From positions 1-27,559 of the forward strand of contig ML769987.1 of NCBI GenBank assembly GCA_009733575.1: a DNA stretch of 27,559 nucleotides. The letters run 5' to 3'. Numbering within the stretch: position 1 is the stretch's first letter; each line of letters begins with the position of its first letter. The DNA is from Gymnopus androsaceus JB14 (taxonomy: Eukaryota; Basidiomycota; Agaricomycetes; Agaricales; Omphalotaceae). This document shows positions 1 to 9,335 of the stretch, one piece after another. A program made the translations under genes and the position numbers. The notes beneath the pieces are model-generated. The model was not told the origin of the DNA and did not search any database. It saw only the letters and a list, made by a program, of their open reading frames with translations.

Positions 1-193
1 GGAATCCATACACTACTATATTTACTAGTGCATGGAATCCATATCCAAAGGGTGCCAGAGGTCCTAGCCGTATGGATTCCATGCAACATGCATGGAATCC
101 ATACACTACTATATTTACTAGTGCATGGAATCCATATCCAAAGGGTGCCAGAGGTCCTAGCCGTATGGATTCCAGGCAGGGCGTATGGATTCC
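1..193. repeat. 93-bp tandem repeat built of GGAATCCATA palindromes
   Basis: Two nearly identical 93-bp units begin at 1 and 94; the array is cut by the window edge. GGAATCCATA occurs at 1-10, 34-43, 94-103 and 127-136. Its reverse complement TATGGATTCC occurs at 71-80, 164-173 and 184-193. Each unit therefore can fold into a hairpin. A 77-codon frame runs through the array but repeats with it and has no protein character. It is probably a satellite or the end of a MITE array. Confidence 0.8.
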
Positions 194-199
194 AGGGCC

Positions 200-1016
200 C
201 TGGATTTCCTGTGGATTTTGATCATATTAGTTACTGGATTGTTACACTTTGGACTATCTAAGAAGATATAAAATGGGGCAGCCTGAAGTGGTACATACTG
301 TAACAGTGCATGAAACTATGAAGTACAACAGTATCGACATCTGTAAGTAATAAGTGATCGTACATGTGTATCCAGTACCAAATGCAGCATCCTAGCATGA
401 GGTGTGATCGAAGTGATTGAAGGATGATTGAATGATCAAGGCCTATGATCAAGGATCAAACGATCATACAAGATCGTACATGTGTCCAATGAACTATAAA
501 GAATGAAACATAAGTAAACAACACAGCCACGCGCCTAAACGAGCGCGCGCTTAAGTAAGCGCCGAGATATACGAAGACAAATAGAAGAAACAGATAAGTA
601 ATAGTCCATGTGGCATGAGATAAGATAAAGTGTTCGTAACAACTACTATTTTACAGCTGTGAAAGACATTAGCTTGCCTTGTATTTTTTTGGGGCAAAAG
701 AATGTCTTTCGCATGAAGTTTCGGATGAGCCAAATATGGTTTATCAAATGGAACAAATCTGGCGCCAAATCTAATCAATTAAAAGCCATTTCGCATTATA
801 TTTTGCAACCACCAAAAATTGGACCCAGCCCAGTGACTTCCAAGCATGCTGCATCATTACTCATTTACTTACTCAGCTCAGCCTCTCAGTACTTACCGGA
901 CATTATAGATACTTACAGGTACTTACTGCAGAGTACATAAGGCCTACTACAAGGGCCTAGTTGTCAGTATCCCTTCCTCTCAATATCACTTCTTACCCCA
1001 TACCTCGAGCATCACA
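200..1016. other. Gene-free stretch with one short hairpin
   Basis: I see no supportable gene. Short frames overlap on both strands and none has recognisable motifs or introns. A perfect 10-bp inverted repeat, GAAAGACATT at 661-670 and AATGTCTTTC at 701-710, encloses 30 bp and could be a MITE end or hairpin. Confidence 0.5.
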
Positions 1017-1477
1017 GCTCCGAGTCACCAATGCGCCCCCAATTATCCATGACAGTAACATGAGTATAAATAATAAGTAAGGAGGTAAATTAAGGAAATA
1101 TAAGCAGAGGAAATCCGGAATGAGACAAGTTGTGACAAGACCTTCATATATGCACATAAATGTTGGTCCTTCGCGGTCCAAGGGTTGAATGTGGGGTGAC
1201 GGGATGGTACAAAGCAAGCAGGATGTTGGCGAAGGTGAGGGTAAGGATGAAATCCTTACATGAATAATGATTGGTGGGTGAATGGTCTTATTGTTGAGTT
1301 GGCAATTTCCCCCATGATGCTGAGGACTTATAAAAGTTAAAGTTTTAGATCTGGCACTAAGTACTCTATTGTAGTACTCTAGACAATGGATAAGAGATAA
1401 ATGATATTTATTGAAATACAACAAAGATACAACAAAATAAATGCCACAAGGGGTGTTCAACCCACTAAGTCCCAACA
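1017..1477 (-). mobile_element. Possible LTR plus primer-binding site of a retrotransposon
   Basis: Read on the minus strand, a block begins TGTTGGGACT at 1477 and ends GGGGGCGCA at 1032. This fits the TG..CA ends of an LTR (446 bp). An AATAAA lies inside it. One base downstream comes TGGTGACTCGGAGC, and a primer-binding site normally begins with TGG. No second LTR, gag or pol is visible in the remaining 1 kb, and no target duplication could be tested because only one end is present. The 161-codon minus frame across it has no recognisable domain. This is an inference from end structure only. Confidence 0.35.
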
Positions 1478-1801
1478 TGACCTTGTTTTTGGGTCATAAG
1501 GATTCATGAAGCCCCCTCCTTTCCACTGCCTATATATAGTAAAATTTTCCCACACTTTGGAGGGATTCCAACTTCAAATTTGTATTACGTAACATTTTTC
1601 TCTCCTTTGCACCTTTAAACAACATTTCCAGAGGCAATTTAATACACAGCAGTTCATCTAAGTTCAATTCAACCTGGTATAAGTGCACTTGCATTGACAA
1701 TATTTTTGATGGAGGTGCTAAATTGGTACTAAAATGCATCATATCCTATAAGGCTATAACATCCATGTTTTTCAGGGAGATTTGAGATGTTGAGTGCTTT
1801 A

Positions 1802-2424
1802 CAGTCATCTATGACCATTTGGGATGCCACCATCATTTGGGATAACTCAATTTTCTACTTGACCAGTGCATTATTTCTTCTTGGATTTTCTCTGAGACCA
1901 GCTTAACATGTTCAGCCTTCAATGTCCAGCTATTATATGAGCAATAAACTACTCTACTTTCTCTGAATTCCTTCGACAATGCCATTTGGGATGGTTGATA
2001 AAATTTAACTGGCCTACAACTTAACATATTTCGGCCCAGGTGCCTTCAAAGCTGAATGACAGGCGTATCTCAGTCCCAAGTGCATATTCCGACACTTGAA
2101 TTGGATATGCGGATGGGACTGTCTGCATAACAAAGGGAAATCAACAGCGTAAGTGCACCGTCACAGCTGGTCACGACATCATTCCCGCTGAAATTCAATT
2201 GATTTTGTCACATCCCAAATGAACAGTTCTGACTGATAAGCAATTTCAGCACTGATTACAGTCTGGCAAATGCACCGTCACTCCGATAATGGTTATTAGG
2301 TGCTAGAAACAATATATAAGTACTGTAATGATAGCCTAGCACACAAAACCCAAGAAATTCCACATCCAGACACTCATTTTAGGTTGATGAATATTTGATT
2401 ATCCCAAATGAGCATAGATGACTG
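1802..2424. mobile_element. Tc1/mariner/pogo-type MITE with TA target duplication
   Basis: The left end is CAGTCATCTATGACC... at 1802-1825. The right end at 2401-2424 is its reverse complement with 22 of 24 positions matching. Both ends are flanked by TA (1800-1801 and 2425-2426). The CAGT start plus TA duplication is the usual signature of Tc1/mariner-pogo elements. The 623-bp body contains further CATTTGGGAT or ATCCCAAATG copies (about 1836, 1982, 2212). It has no transposase, so it is non-autonomous. Confidence 0.85.
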
Positions 2425-2619
2425 TAAATGGTTTTTACAGCCTTATTTCAGTGGTTGAATTGACCTAGAACACCCCTCAGAGCCTCAATAGTATGAAAAA
2501 AATTTCGGCCATAAGGATTTCTCAGACCCCCCCAAGGTCTTGTCAGCGGTTATTTTTTTGAACACCCCTTGGAATGCCATGCACTACTACAGGGTTTGCA
2601 TTTTTGAATAATCCTTGTT

Positions 2620-3290
2620 ATAAATTTAGTGTCACCCCGGCGTCTCTTTATCAAGATTGGTGTGCACTTTTATTACATTTAGTGTCACTCAAGTGTTATT
2701 TTTATTCAATTTACCATCACCCAAGTGTAACTTTTGCTAAATTTAGCTAAATTTAGCGTAACCCAAATGCTACTTATATTTAGTGCTCCGATAACTCGGC
2801 TTGACGTAACGTGGCTTGACTTTAAATGACTTCAGCTTTATAATAGCTTGACTTGCCGAAAATGGCAACCAACTTGGCTCAGTCACGGCTTGCGTTGGTC
2901 AAGTTGGTCCGTTACCAATTATGGTAGATCAACTCCCACAATAGATTTCCTAGTAATCGCTACTGTAGTATTACTAAAAATAGTGAAGGGTAACCATGGT
3001 TTCGAAGTCATAACGGCCAATTGACGAAGCAACTTGAAGCCGGCGTCAATCCATATCGGCAATGGCTTGGCTTGACGTGACTTAAATAGGTGTGACTCGG
3101 CGCAAGTCGTCACTTGAAGCCGAGTTATCGGAGCACTACTTATATTACACTAGCATTAACTTTGTTGAATTTTGCGTGACCCAAGCATAGCTTTTGTTAA
3201 ATCTGGCGTCACCCCAGCGTGGATTTTATTAAATTCAAAGTCACTTCAGCATAACTTCTCATTGATTTAGTACCACTTTACTTGGCTACA
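2620..3290 (+). repeat. Degenerate minisatellite of about 31-33 bp, split by a hAT MITE
   Basis: Units resembling AATTTAGCGTCACCCAAGCG followed by TAACTTTTGTT repeat at about 2622-2780 and resume at 3147-3290. Roughly seven or eight diverged copies are recognisable by the core TTTAG(T/C)GTCACCC. The array is interrupted exactly by the 2781-3138 hAT element, so it is older than that insertion. The same TAGCGTCACC words recur at 4245-4260. It may be the subterminal repeat region of a larger decayed element. Confidence 0.55.
2781..3138. mobile_element. hAT-type MITE, 358 bp, intact ends
   Basis: Perfect 22-bp terminal inverted repeats lie at 2781-2802 (starting TAGTGCTCCGATAACTCGGC) and 3117-3138. 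They are flanked by the identical 8-bp duplication CTTATATT at 2773-2780 and 3139-3146. An 8-bp duplication and a (C/T)AGTG start are hAT superfamily hallmarks. The body repeats GGCTTGACGT-like subterminal motifs, which are possible transposase-binding sites. It has no coding capacity. Perfect ends suggest recent insertion. Confidence 0.93.
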
Positions 3291-3593
3291 ATTATTAGAT
3301 ACTGTACTACTTAACTAATTTACGGTTTACCAACATAGCAAGGTGTACTGAGCTATCGGAGTCCAGCTAATTGCATGATTTGCATCCAACTATCCAAAAT
3401 TTATTTTGAGTCTTCCGAGTCACAAAGCTTCCAAGAAATTACTGCAGTAAGTATGTACATCATGATACTACAGTCTTATCACTTGAACTTCCACCTAATG
3501 ATTAGTGATAAATACTTAGTGCAATATAGAGAAGTTCATTGTCTTGAAGTGAGCACATAGATGAGTGTTGCATGCAGGTTGTTAAATACCTAT
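3147..3593. other. Spacer between two MITEs
   Basis: The first about 145 bp continue the TTTAG-GTCACC minisatellite. The remainder (3290-3593) is AT-rich with no gene, tRNA or repeat that I can support. Confidence 0.5.
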
Positions 3594-4208
3594 TAGTGAT
3601 GTGCCGGCCCGGCTTTGGCCTGCGAGCCCCGGCTTTGGCCCACAGGCCCTTGGCTTTGGCCTGGAGAAATTGAAGCCGGGCCCTACTAGGGGGGCTCCGG
3701 CTTGGCCCGGCCTGGCTTTGGCCTAAGCCACGGCTTTTCAGGTGGCTGTGTATACATCCTGTGTATGGAAATTTTTGAAAAAATTGTTGAAGCAAGGTCT
3801 TACAGTGAGCCATGTATCATAATTGATACTGTAATTAAAGCTTATACTATCACTAGTAACTGAAAGGGAGCACCAAAGGAGCTTTGATAATTGAATATTA
3901 ATGTCCCAAAATGGAAAGACAAAGCTAGCAATGTGCCGGAACTGGAATTTACACTCAAAATGTTACATAATGAATTCTGATCATTCAAGAGTGTACAAAT
4001 AGGCTGGGAAATTTCACAAAAAATGACATTAAATACCTGCGAAAAATAGCTGAAAAGCCCCGGCCTGAAGCCCCGGCTCAGGGCTTGAAAAATCTGAAGC
4101 CGGGCCAAAAGCCGTCTCAGGCCAAAGGTCAGGGCCCGGCTTTTGACAGCCTGGCTTGGCTCGGCTTGGCCCGGCCCACGGCTTTCAGGCCGAGCCGGCA
4201 CATCACTA
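3594..4208. mobile_element. hAT-type MITE, 615 bp, GC-rich subterminal repeats
   Basis: Perfect 15-bp terminal inverted repeats TAGTGATGTGCCGGC lie at 3594-3608 and, inverted, at 4194-4208. Similarity continues a few bases inward. Identical 8-bp duplications ATACCTAT flank the element at 3586-3593 and 4209-4216. The outer about 150 bp on each side are packed with CCGGCTTTGGCC or GGCTTGGC motifs in both orientations, while the centre (3750-4050) is AT-rich. No transposase is encoded; frames across it are by-products of the repeats. Confidence 0.93.
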
Positions 4209-4233
4209 ATACCTATTTAAGGTTGATGCCAGA

Positions 4234-4257
4234 GTGACGCTAAATATTTAGCGTCAC
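4234..4257. repeat. Perfect 24-bp palindrome
   Basis: GTGACGCTAAAT followed immediately by its exact reverse complement. The half-site is the TTTAGCGTCAC word of the 2620-3290 minisatellite in inverted orientation. This may be the symmetric tip of the larger element into which both hAT MITEs inserted. Confidence 0.8.
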
Positions 4258-4329
4258 CCTAGCATCACCTGGTGTCACCTGGCATAATGGTTACACTAGG
4301 GCTACGCTAAAAGCTATAGCCCAAATATT

Positions 4330-4800
4330 TTTTAGTTGGCGCTGATGGGTACTAGCTAGCTGATATGGTTTAGCACTGGTACTAGATAATGCTTAATTCT
4401 GCAAATATATCAAGACAAACCCTCCTCTACAATGGAGCTTATAATTGCCAAAATTGAGAGCCAAAGTCGAGAAAGTACTGTTAGAACAAAAGGTGCCCAA
4501 ATAGATCAAGATGGATCAAGATACTCCTAAAAGGGATCAACATATGCACTGATGAGTTAGCTTAGTGCTAGGTATGAAAAACCAACCAAACAACAATCAC
4601 CCCAATCAGATTCAATCCAAAAGGTTTAATTTAATGCGAGGAAGGAGGTTGTCGAAGGTTCCCTCAACTACTAATTGATTTGAAAAGGAAAGCACTTGAC
4701 AGTTGACACTTATAGTGCGCGATGAACAAGGTTTTATATTTGGAGGGAGGTTTTTGAAAAGCCAACTAACGTATGACGACGCACTGAACTAATCGAGGGG
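4330..4800. other. Gene-free stretch
   Basis: There are no coding frames with homology, no terminal repeats and no RNA gene that I can support. GATCAAGATGGATCAAGATA near 4505 is a short direct repeat. Confidence 0.5.
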
Positions 4801-4810
4801 AAAGCAAACA

Positions 4811-4985
4811 CCAAAGCATGGGTCAAGTACGCCAACTCAACAAACAACTTTGCGTATCCACACAAACACCGAGGCACGGGTCAAGTACGCCGACTCAACA
4901 AACAACTTCGCGTATCCAAGGTGAAATACCAAAGCACGGGTCAAGTATGCCAACTCCACAAACAACTTTGCGTATCTCGGGAGCC
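4811..4985 (+). repeat. Three-copy tandem repeat, period 58-60 bp
   Basis: Three units share CGGGTCAAGTACGCCAACTC and AACAAACAACTTTGCGTATC. The GGG anchors lie at 4820, 4878 and 4938. An 86-codon plus frame (4818-5078) runs through all three and shows a repeated HGSS.PTPQTT.RI motif. However, the first spacing of 58 is not a multiple of three, so the protein repeat is probably incidental. Confidence 0.65.
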
Positions 4986-5079
4986 TTTACATCGCCACGC
5001 AATGATACTCCAACTCTCAGGTATTCCTTCGAGTTACCTAACAAGCTTATACAACCGCCGTGCAAGTCACTTGAGTAGG

Positions 5080-6700
5080 CGTTTTTAACACACTCAGTGA
5101 AGAGCGGGAAAGGGGTAGAATCTGTTGGTAAAGCTAGGTAACACTCCGAGAAGCTTCCTCCCTAAAACTAGACCAAGCCGACAGTTGGGTCCAAGTTCTC
5201 CTAGTCAACAACGGGCTGGTCGAGATGTGCACGTTTGGCTCCACCTGCGGTCCAAAGTCGAGATATAGCAAGACTTGTGTGTTTCTCTCTTCAAGATGAA
5301 AACCAAGATTACTCGACTTAATAGCCGGGAAGTAGAATGAACAGCTCCAGTATTATCGAGGTTACAAGAAGACCACCTGTTTCAAAGGTTGTAGACAACG
5401 ATGCAGACGCATCTGAGCATGTACAGCTCACTACAGGTCCTAAGATAGAACTGCGTTTCAGGTATCAAGTCTAACTTTTTATTTCGAGATAGAATAGCTA
5501 CCCTTATATACTGAGCGAGATATAATAAAATAGGAAAATGAGAGAAACTGAGCGAGATAGGATGAAACAGAGTAAGTAAAATAGAAAAAGATAAATAATG
5601 TCCATATATGCGTGTATACTATGGTTTTGCCTCGACGTTTCCTGCCTCGTTCGTTTGTCTTCCTCGATTGGGTCAACTTTTGGGATTTTTGGTCCAAATC
5701 CACTCGAGTCATTTGCCTTTTTTTCAAGGCTTGCCAGTTTTCTTTAGCGGAACAGCCCTCAGAAGTATTTCTATGTTTTTCCTTGCCAATGGGAGACTGG
5801 TTATTATCCCTAGTTCCGCGCAGTCTCGAGTCTAGATGCATGGTAGCATATGGATCTTGGTAGAATGCTGAGGCTCGGGCAGAAACACTCCTTGGTCCTT
5901 CCGTGCTCTAGAAGTAGCTACAGCAAGTGGGTCATGTGGCCGCATTGGACTGCGGTGGCTATCTGCCTGGGCGCTTTCCAGCAAGCGTCAACTTTGAGGG
6001 CACCCATTATGGCACTTCCTCATCTCGGTCCACCTTGCCTTGTTTACTGAACTTGAGTGTTGTGTAGACTCCTTGGTGAGCTGATTGCGGAAGCGATGCC
6101 TTGTTAAGACTTCGATCCCTTGAGTATATCCTTCGATGACCTAGCCTAGTATGACTGGTATGTGGGCTCGTTTATCTGCCTTGGTCAGCAACTTGTTATC
6201 CAACAAGCTTGCCTCGCTACACCATACTGCGCATAGGACTTTGATCGAGGCGCATTCACAAAGTTAAGTATGGTACCATTGCGTGTACCGTTACTCTGCA
6301 ACCTCTTGGGTAGAATAGGTCCTCGGTAGATTTTAACTATCAGCTCGGGCTCACTATAGTTCTCTTATTGACCATGTTTTGTTACTAACAGAACTTAGGA
6401 TTATTGGTTCTGCACAGTTCTAGCCTTAGCCGAAAAATCGGCGTATCAGCACAAAGTGGAGTAAGAGGTGCTCAAGGTCCTTTGCTATGAACAAAGCGCC
6501 TCTCCTCACACCTCCATTGTATCATGTATAAGGTAAAGCTGCATGAAGCTAAACTACCACATACCCAAGTTAAACCCATATTGCCTTAAGTGTAAGTCCT
6601 GTAGCAACTGCATACCAGGTCAAAATGGAGGCTAAAGAGCCGACCAGTCACAAGTCCAAGTCAGCAAATGAGTCCAGCTGATAAGCCAAGGATGTGATTT
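5080..6700. other. Unclassified, probably decayed repeat DNA
   Basis: The minus strand shows TATATAAGGG near 5505 with AATAAAA downstream (about 5480), as in a decayed LTR promoter, but no LTR ends could be placed. Overlapping frames at 5479-5863 on both strands and at 5850-6050 have no recognisable motif. TGAGCGAGATA occurs twice (5512 and 5549). No gene is supported. Confidence 0.4.
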
Positions 6701-6759
6701 GTGGTCCAAGTCCTGATCACAAGTCTAAATTGTAGTCCAAGTCTGATAATTTGTGAATT

Positions 6760-7552
6760 CTGCTTCCATAGGCCTCTGAAGACGTCTGCCTATCTGAGAT
6801 CCTTGGAACAGAGAAAGGAATCTCGGCCCTTGTGGAGTTCCTCAAGGTGTCAGGTGCACTCACACGAGATGGTATGGAACACAAACCCCCCAAGGAACCC
6901 GAGTATAAGCCGTGGTCCTTCTGGGATGACTTAGACAACACAATAAACACACAGATTGCTGAAGGCGGCCTCGCCGAGGCAGACTGGCGAGACAAAATTG
7001 TTGACTCTGATGATTTCGAGATTGAAAATTAACACAACTCTCCCTACCATCATCCCCTATCCCACATCTCCCCATTTCATTTTCCAACTGTCCGTGTCCA
7101 CACAAAACCCCAAGATGTTGGTGCACCGGTTTCGCCACCAGTAGCATGGGTTTTGGCGTCTCTGGCATACAAGGAATGCTGGAGATGCTGCCCAAGATCC
7201 AGCAAGAGCCAAACGGCCACAGTGCGGTTATGCCTGAAAGTGGACTTGGTTTTGCCCTGACACCTTTCCTCAATTTCAGTGGGGCAGCATGTGTGATACA
7301 TTTTCGGCCTATGATTCATGCCCTATGCTTTATTTTTTCTATTTATCCAATACCTCAAGGCCACAGGCCTGACCAGTGATTTAATACACAACCTTCCTGA
7401 CACCTACAAACACTACCTGTAGCTTCACCAATCCCCAGAGACCCTTCTCAATACATACACTACATAGAATGGAGGTGCAGATTTGTTGCATCTCTCATGT
7501 CTTGGTACTTAGCCTTACCTATATGCACGTTAAAAGAGTTCAAAAAAAAAAA
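6760..7552 (+). mobile_element. Possible 3' end of a LINE-like element with A11 tail
   Basis: An open frame from about 6771 to the stop near 7032 encodes a C-terminal tail (words such as LGTEKGISALVEFLKVSGAL and KPWSFWDDLDN). It is preceded by a stop or CCATAG just upstream and followed by about 510 bp of non-coding DNA ending in GTTCAAAAAAAAAAA (7538-7552). A short C-terminal frame, a 3' UTR and an A tail together look like a 5'-truncated non-LTR retrotransposon. The protein piece also vaguely resembles tails of basidiomycete reverse transcriptases; that is an impression, not an alignment. The alternative is the last exon of an unknown host gene beginning after the CCATAG acceptor. Confidence 0.35.
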
Positions 7553-7886
7553 GCATAGGCATTGTCTGCGGGAAGCTTGTCTGGGGTTGCAGGGATTTTC
7601 GTAGCCATTGCAAATCTGTCAAACTCGAAAAATTCACCCTCATAGCTGAATGTGTCTACAAAGGAGAAACAATCAAGTCCACTTTGGACCTGACTCGCTA
7701 CCTCCAGTCGTATGATGGTACACTCAGATTAAAAGTGGCCAAACCTAGCCCCGAGTTGTCTAGCCTATTCAGCGAATCCCGTTGGATGAAGTTCAAGATT
7801 GTCACTGAGCCGGATGCATCCGTGGTCATCCAGAATGCCGCATTCAAGGATGCTTTCAGTAGCATTGCTCAGACTACAGTTGATTA

Positions 7887-8700
7887 TCTCATATGGAATA
7901 ACATCATATGGAATATCCGCCATATGGAATCAAGATTAGCCTTCCCCCAAGCCGGGAGGCGGGAATATTCCATGCAACCATCATCCTGAATATGGAATAC
8001 CATATTGGGGTCATATTCCATATGGCAGTCAGTCAAAAGGTAGTAATATTGGTAGTAAATGTACATTTTGAGCCATAGAAACTTGAAGGTAATTGAGTTG
8101 AAGTGTGGCTTGAGTGCGGCGCCAAGTTCTTGCTAAGTTTGAGGGTCCCACAGTAATAAATATTGCCATATTCTGTAGATTAGCCTTTTTTCAGACTTTC
8201 TAACACTTGATAATGGGCAACAATGCAACTTGAAAAATCCGGTCTAATCAGAAGAAGCAAACTGTATTTAAACCTCATGGACCCAACAAAAAAAGTGGAA
8301 ATTGGCCCAAAACAACAGCAAAACCACTGAACCAGCACAGGAAGGATCTCACTCTCAGTAATTAGTTAGAAGTGATAGCTTATGTTGAGAGTCACCAGGA
8401 CAAGACTCAGAAGGAGGCTGTTGTCTATTTCAAGACGTGGAAGTCCGGTGTTCTATCTTTTACACAGGGTGCACTGTCAAAGATTTTGAAAAAGTGTAAG
8501 AGCACACTGCTGCAAATCCAAGTAAAGTACAAACAGGTATTGAAGATTATTTTGTCAAGTAACAAGTTGATTTTATATGTAGAAATACACTGAGCATGAC
8601 TCTAAAGTGAAAACAAATGATTTAAATCAAAATATCTGTTATGGAATATCCATCATATGGAATATGGTTTGGATGGGAACCAACGGTATTCCATATGAAT
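7887..8700. mobile_element. CATATGGAATA-ended element, 814 bp, rich in internal palindromes
   Basis: Ends are TCTCATATGGAATAAC on the left and, inverted, ATTCATATGGAATACC on the right. An 11-bp core is identical, and TA flanks both sides (7885-7886 and 8701-8702). ATATGGAAT or ATTCCATAT motifs recur inside at about 7904, 7921, 7986, 8013, 8641 and 8655, giving several hairpins. It lies inside the CVNH-like gene and carries a transposase relic. TA duplication plus that relic suggest the Tc1/mariner-pogo superfamily. Several small elements nested together is an alternative. Confidence 0.6.
8321..8531 (+). pseudogene. Relic of a pogo/CENP-B-type transposase DNA-binding domain
   Basis: The frame reads RKDLTLSN, a TAG stop (8363-8365), then LEVIAYVESHQDKTQKEAV and FTQGALSKILKK. 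The pattern R-K-x-L-T-x-x-x-K-L-x-x-I plus H-x-D-K-T-Q-x-E followed by F-x-Q-x-x-L-S-x-x-L is the N-terminal helix-turn-helix of pogo/CENP-B-like transposases, which binds the terminal repeats. The upstream part is shifted and the DDE catalytic domain is absent, so it is inactive. It sits centrally in the 7887-8700 element. Confidence 0.6.
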
Positions 8701-9335
8701 TAATTGACTGTACCTCCAAGCACGTAGTGAATGCAATGACCGAGGATCTCGTACAGTTGGTAACCAACACTATCAGACTTTCACTGCGTGAAAAAGTCAA
8801 GGTAGAGATGACTCGTGTCATCTCGGAGACAATGAAGCGGCAGGTTTGTGATACTCTCTCAGTGAAGATTGAAGAAGTCTTCGCTGCGGCCAAAAAATCT
8901 GTCCTTGTGTCATGCAGCACGGTGATTGACGAGGCTGTAAACAAAGTCACCATTGAATGCACCAAGTCTATCATTGAACCGATCGGTGACGATGTTGTCT
9001 CCCGGTGCAGCGCTACCATCGCCAAAGCTGTTACATAGGTCACTGAGACCACTGTAGAGCACTTCCAGGAGCCAGTGGAGATTTTACTGGAACGCGAAAT
9101 GGTTTCTGCCAGTCTTCATTGGGCTAATACAGAGGTATCTTTCTTAAAAATGTTGCAGCATGTCGTTTAGGGTATGTTCATATTGACTCTTCCCAGCAAT
9201 AAGATCAACTTACGAGCTACTTCCACAGATATTCAAGTTGGAACTCGACGCGCTTGAATAGATCATGCATAAGTCGTATATATAGTGCGTTGGATACATA
9301 CTGTAGTTATTTATTTTGTTGTCATCACCAGCAAT

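Larger units (their letters stand above)
7593..9261 (+). pseudogene. Cyanovirin-N-like (CVNH) protein with helical C-terminal region, interrupted
   Basis: Coding sequence follows a TTGCAG acceptor (exon from 7593). The conceptual protein has DFRSHCKSVKL, then FTLIAECVYKG, then STLDLTRYL and DGTLR. This matches the order of the cyanovirin-N homology fold: S-C-x-x-V/I-x-L, L-x-A-x-C, S-x-L-D-L, and N/D-G-x-L. CVNH proteins bind sugars. The frame is broken at about 7886 by the 814-bp element (7887-8700) and resumes near 8701. The continuation is a long amphipathic helical stretch (IDCTSKHVVNAMTEDLVQLV onward). An in-frame TAG sits at 9036-9038. Beyond it the frame continues to a GT donor at 9135, a 94-bp intron, and a last exon at 9229-9261 (IFKLELDALE, stop). 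The first exon is not visible and may have been lost to the A-tailed insertion that ends at 7552. The CVNH call is from motif pattern. Joining the two halves across the element is inferred and would need a 1-2 base adjustment. Confidence 0.6.

Noticed and set aside
993..1478. Minus-strand 161-codon frame
   Set aside because: It spans a TG..CA block with an AATAAA and a candidate primer-binding site; no protein domain. Treated as a possible LTR instead.
3502..4201. Minus-strand frames of 103 and 119 codons, Pro/Arg-rich
   Set aside because: They are produced by the GC-rich subterminal repeats of the hAT MITE.
4818..5078. 86-codon repeat protein
   Set aside because: It is carried by a tandem repeat whose first period (58 bp) is not a multiple of three, so the frame is unlikely to be selected.
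5479..5863. Overlapping frames on both strands (75-120 codons)
   Set aside because: Mutually antisense, with no recognisable domain, intron or context.
8639..9052. Minus-strand 137-codon frame
   Set aside because: Shadow of the plus-strand helical region of the CVNH-like gene, which has a consistent downstream intron and last exon.
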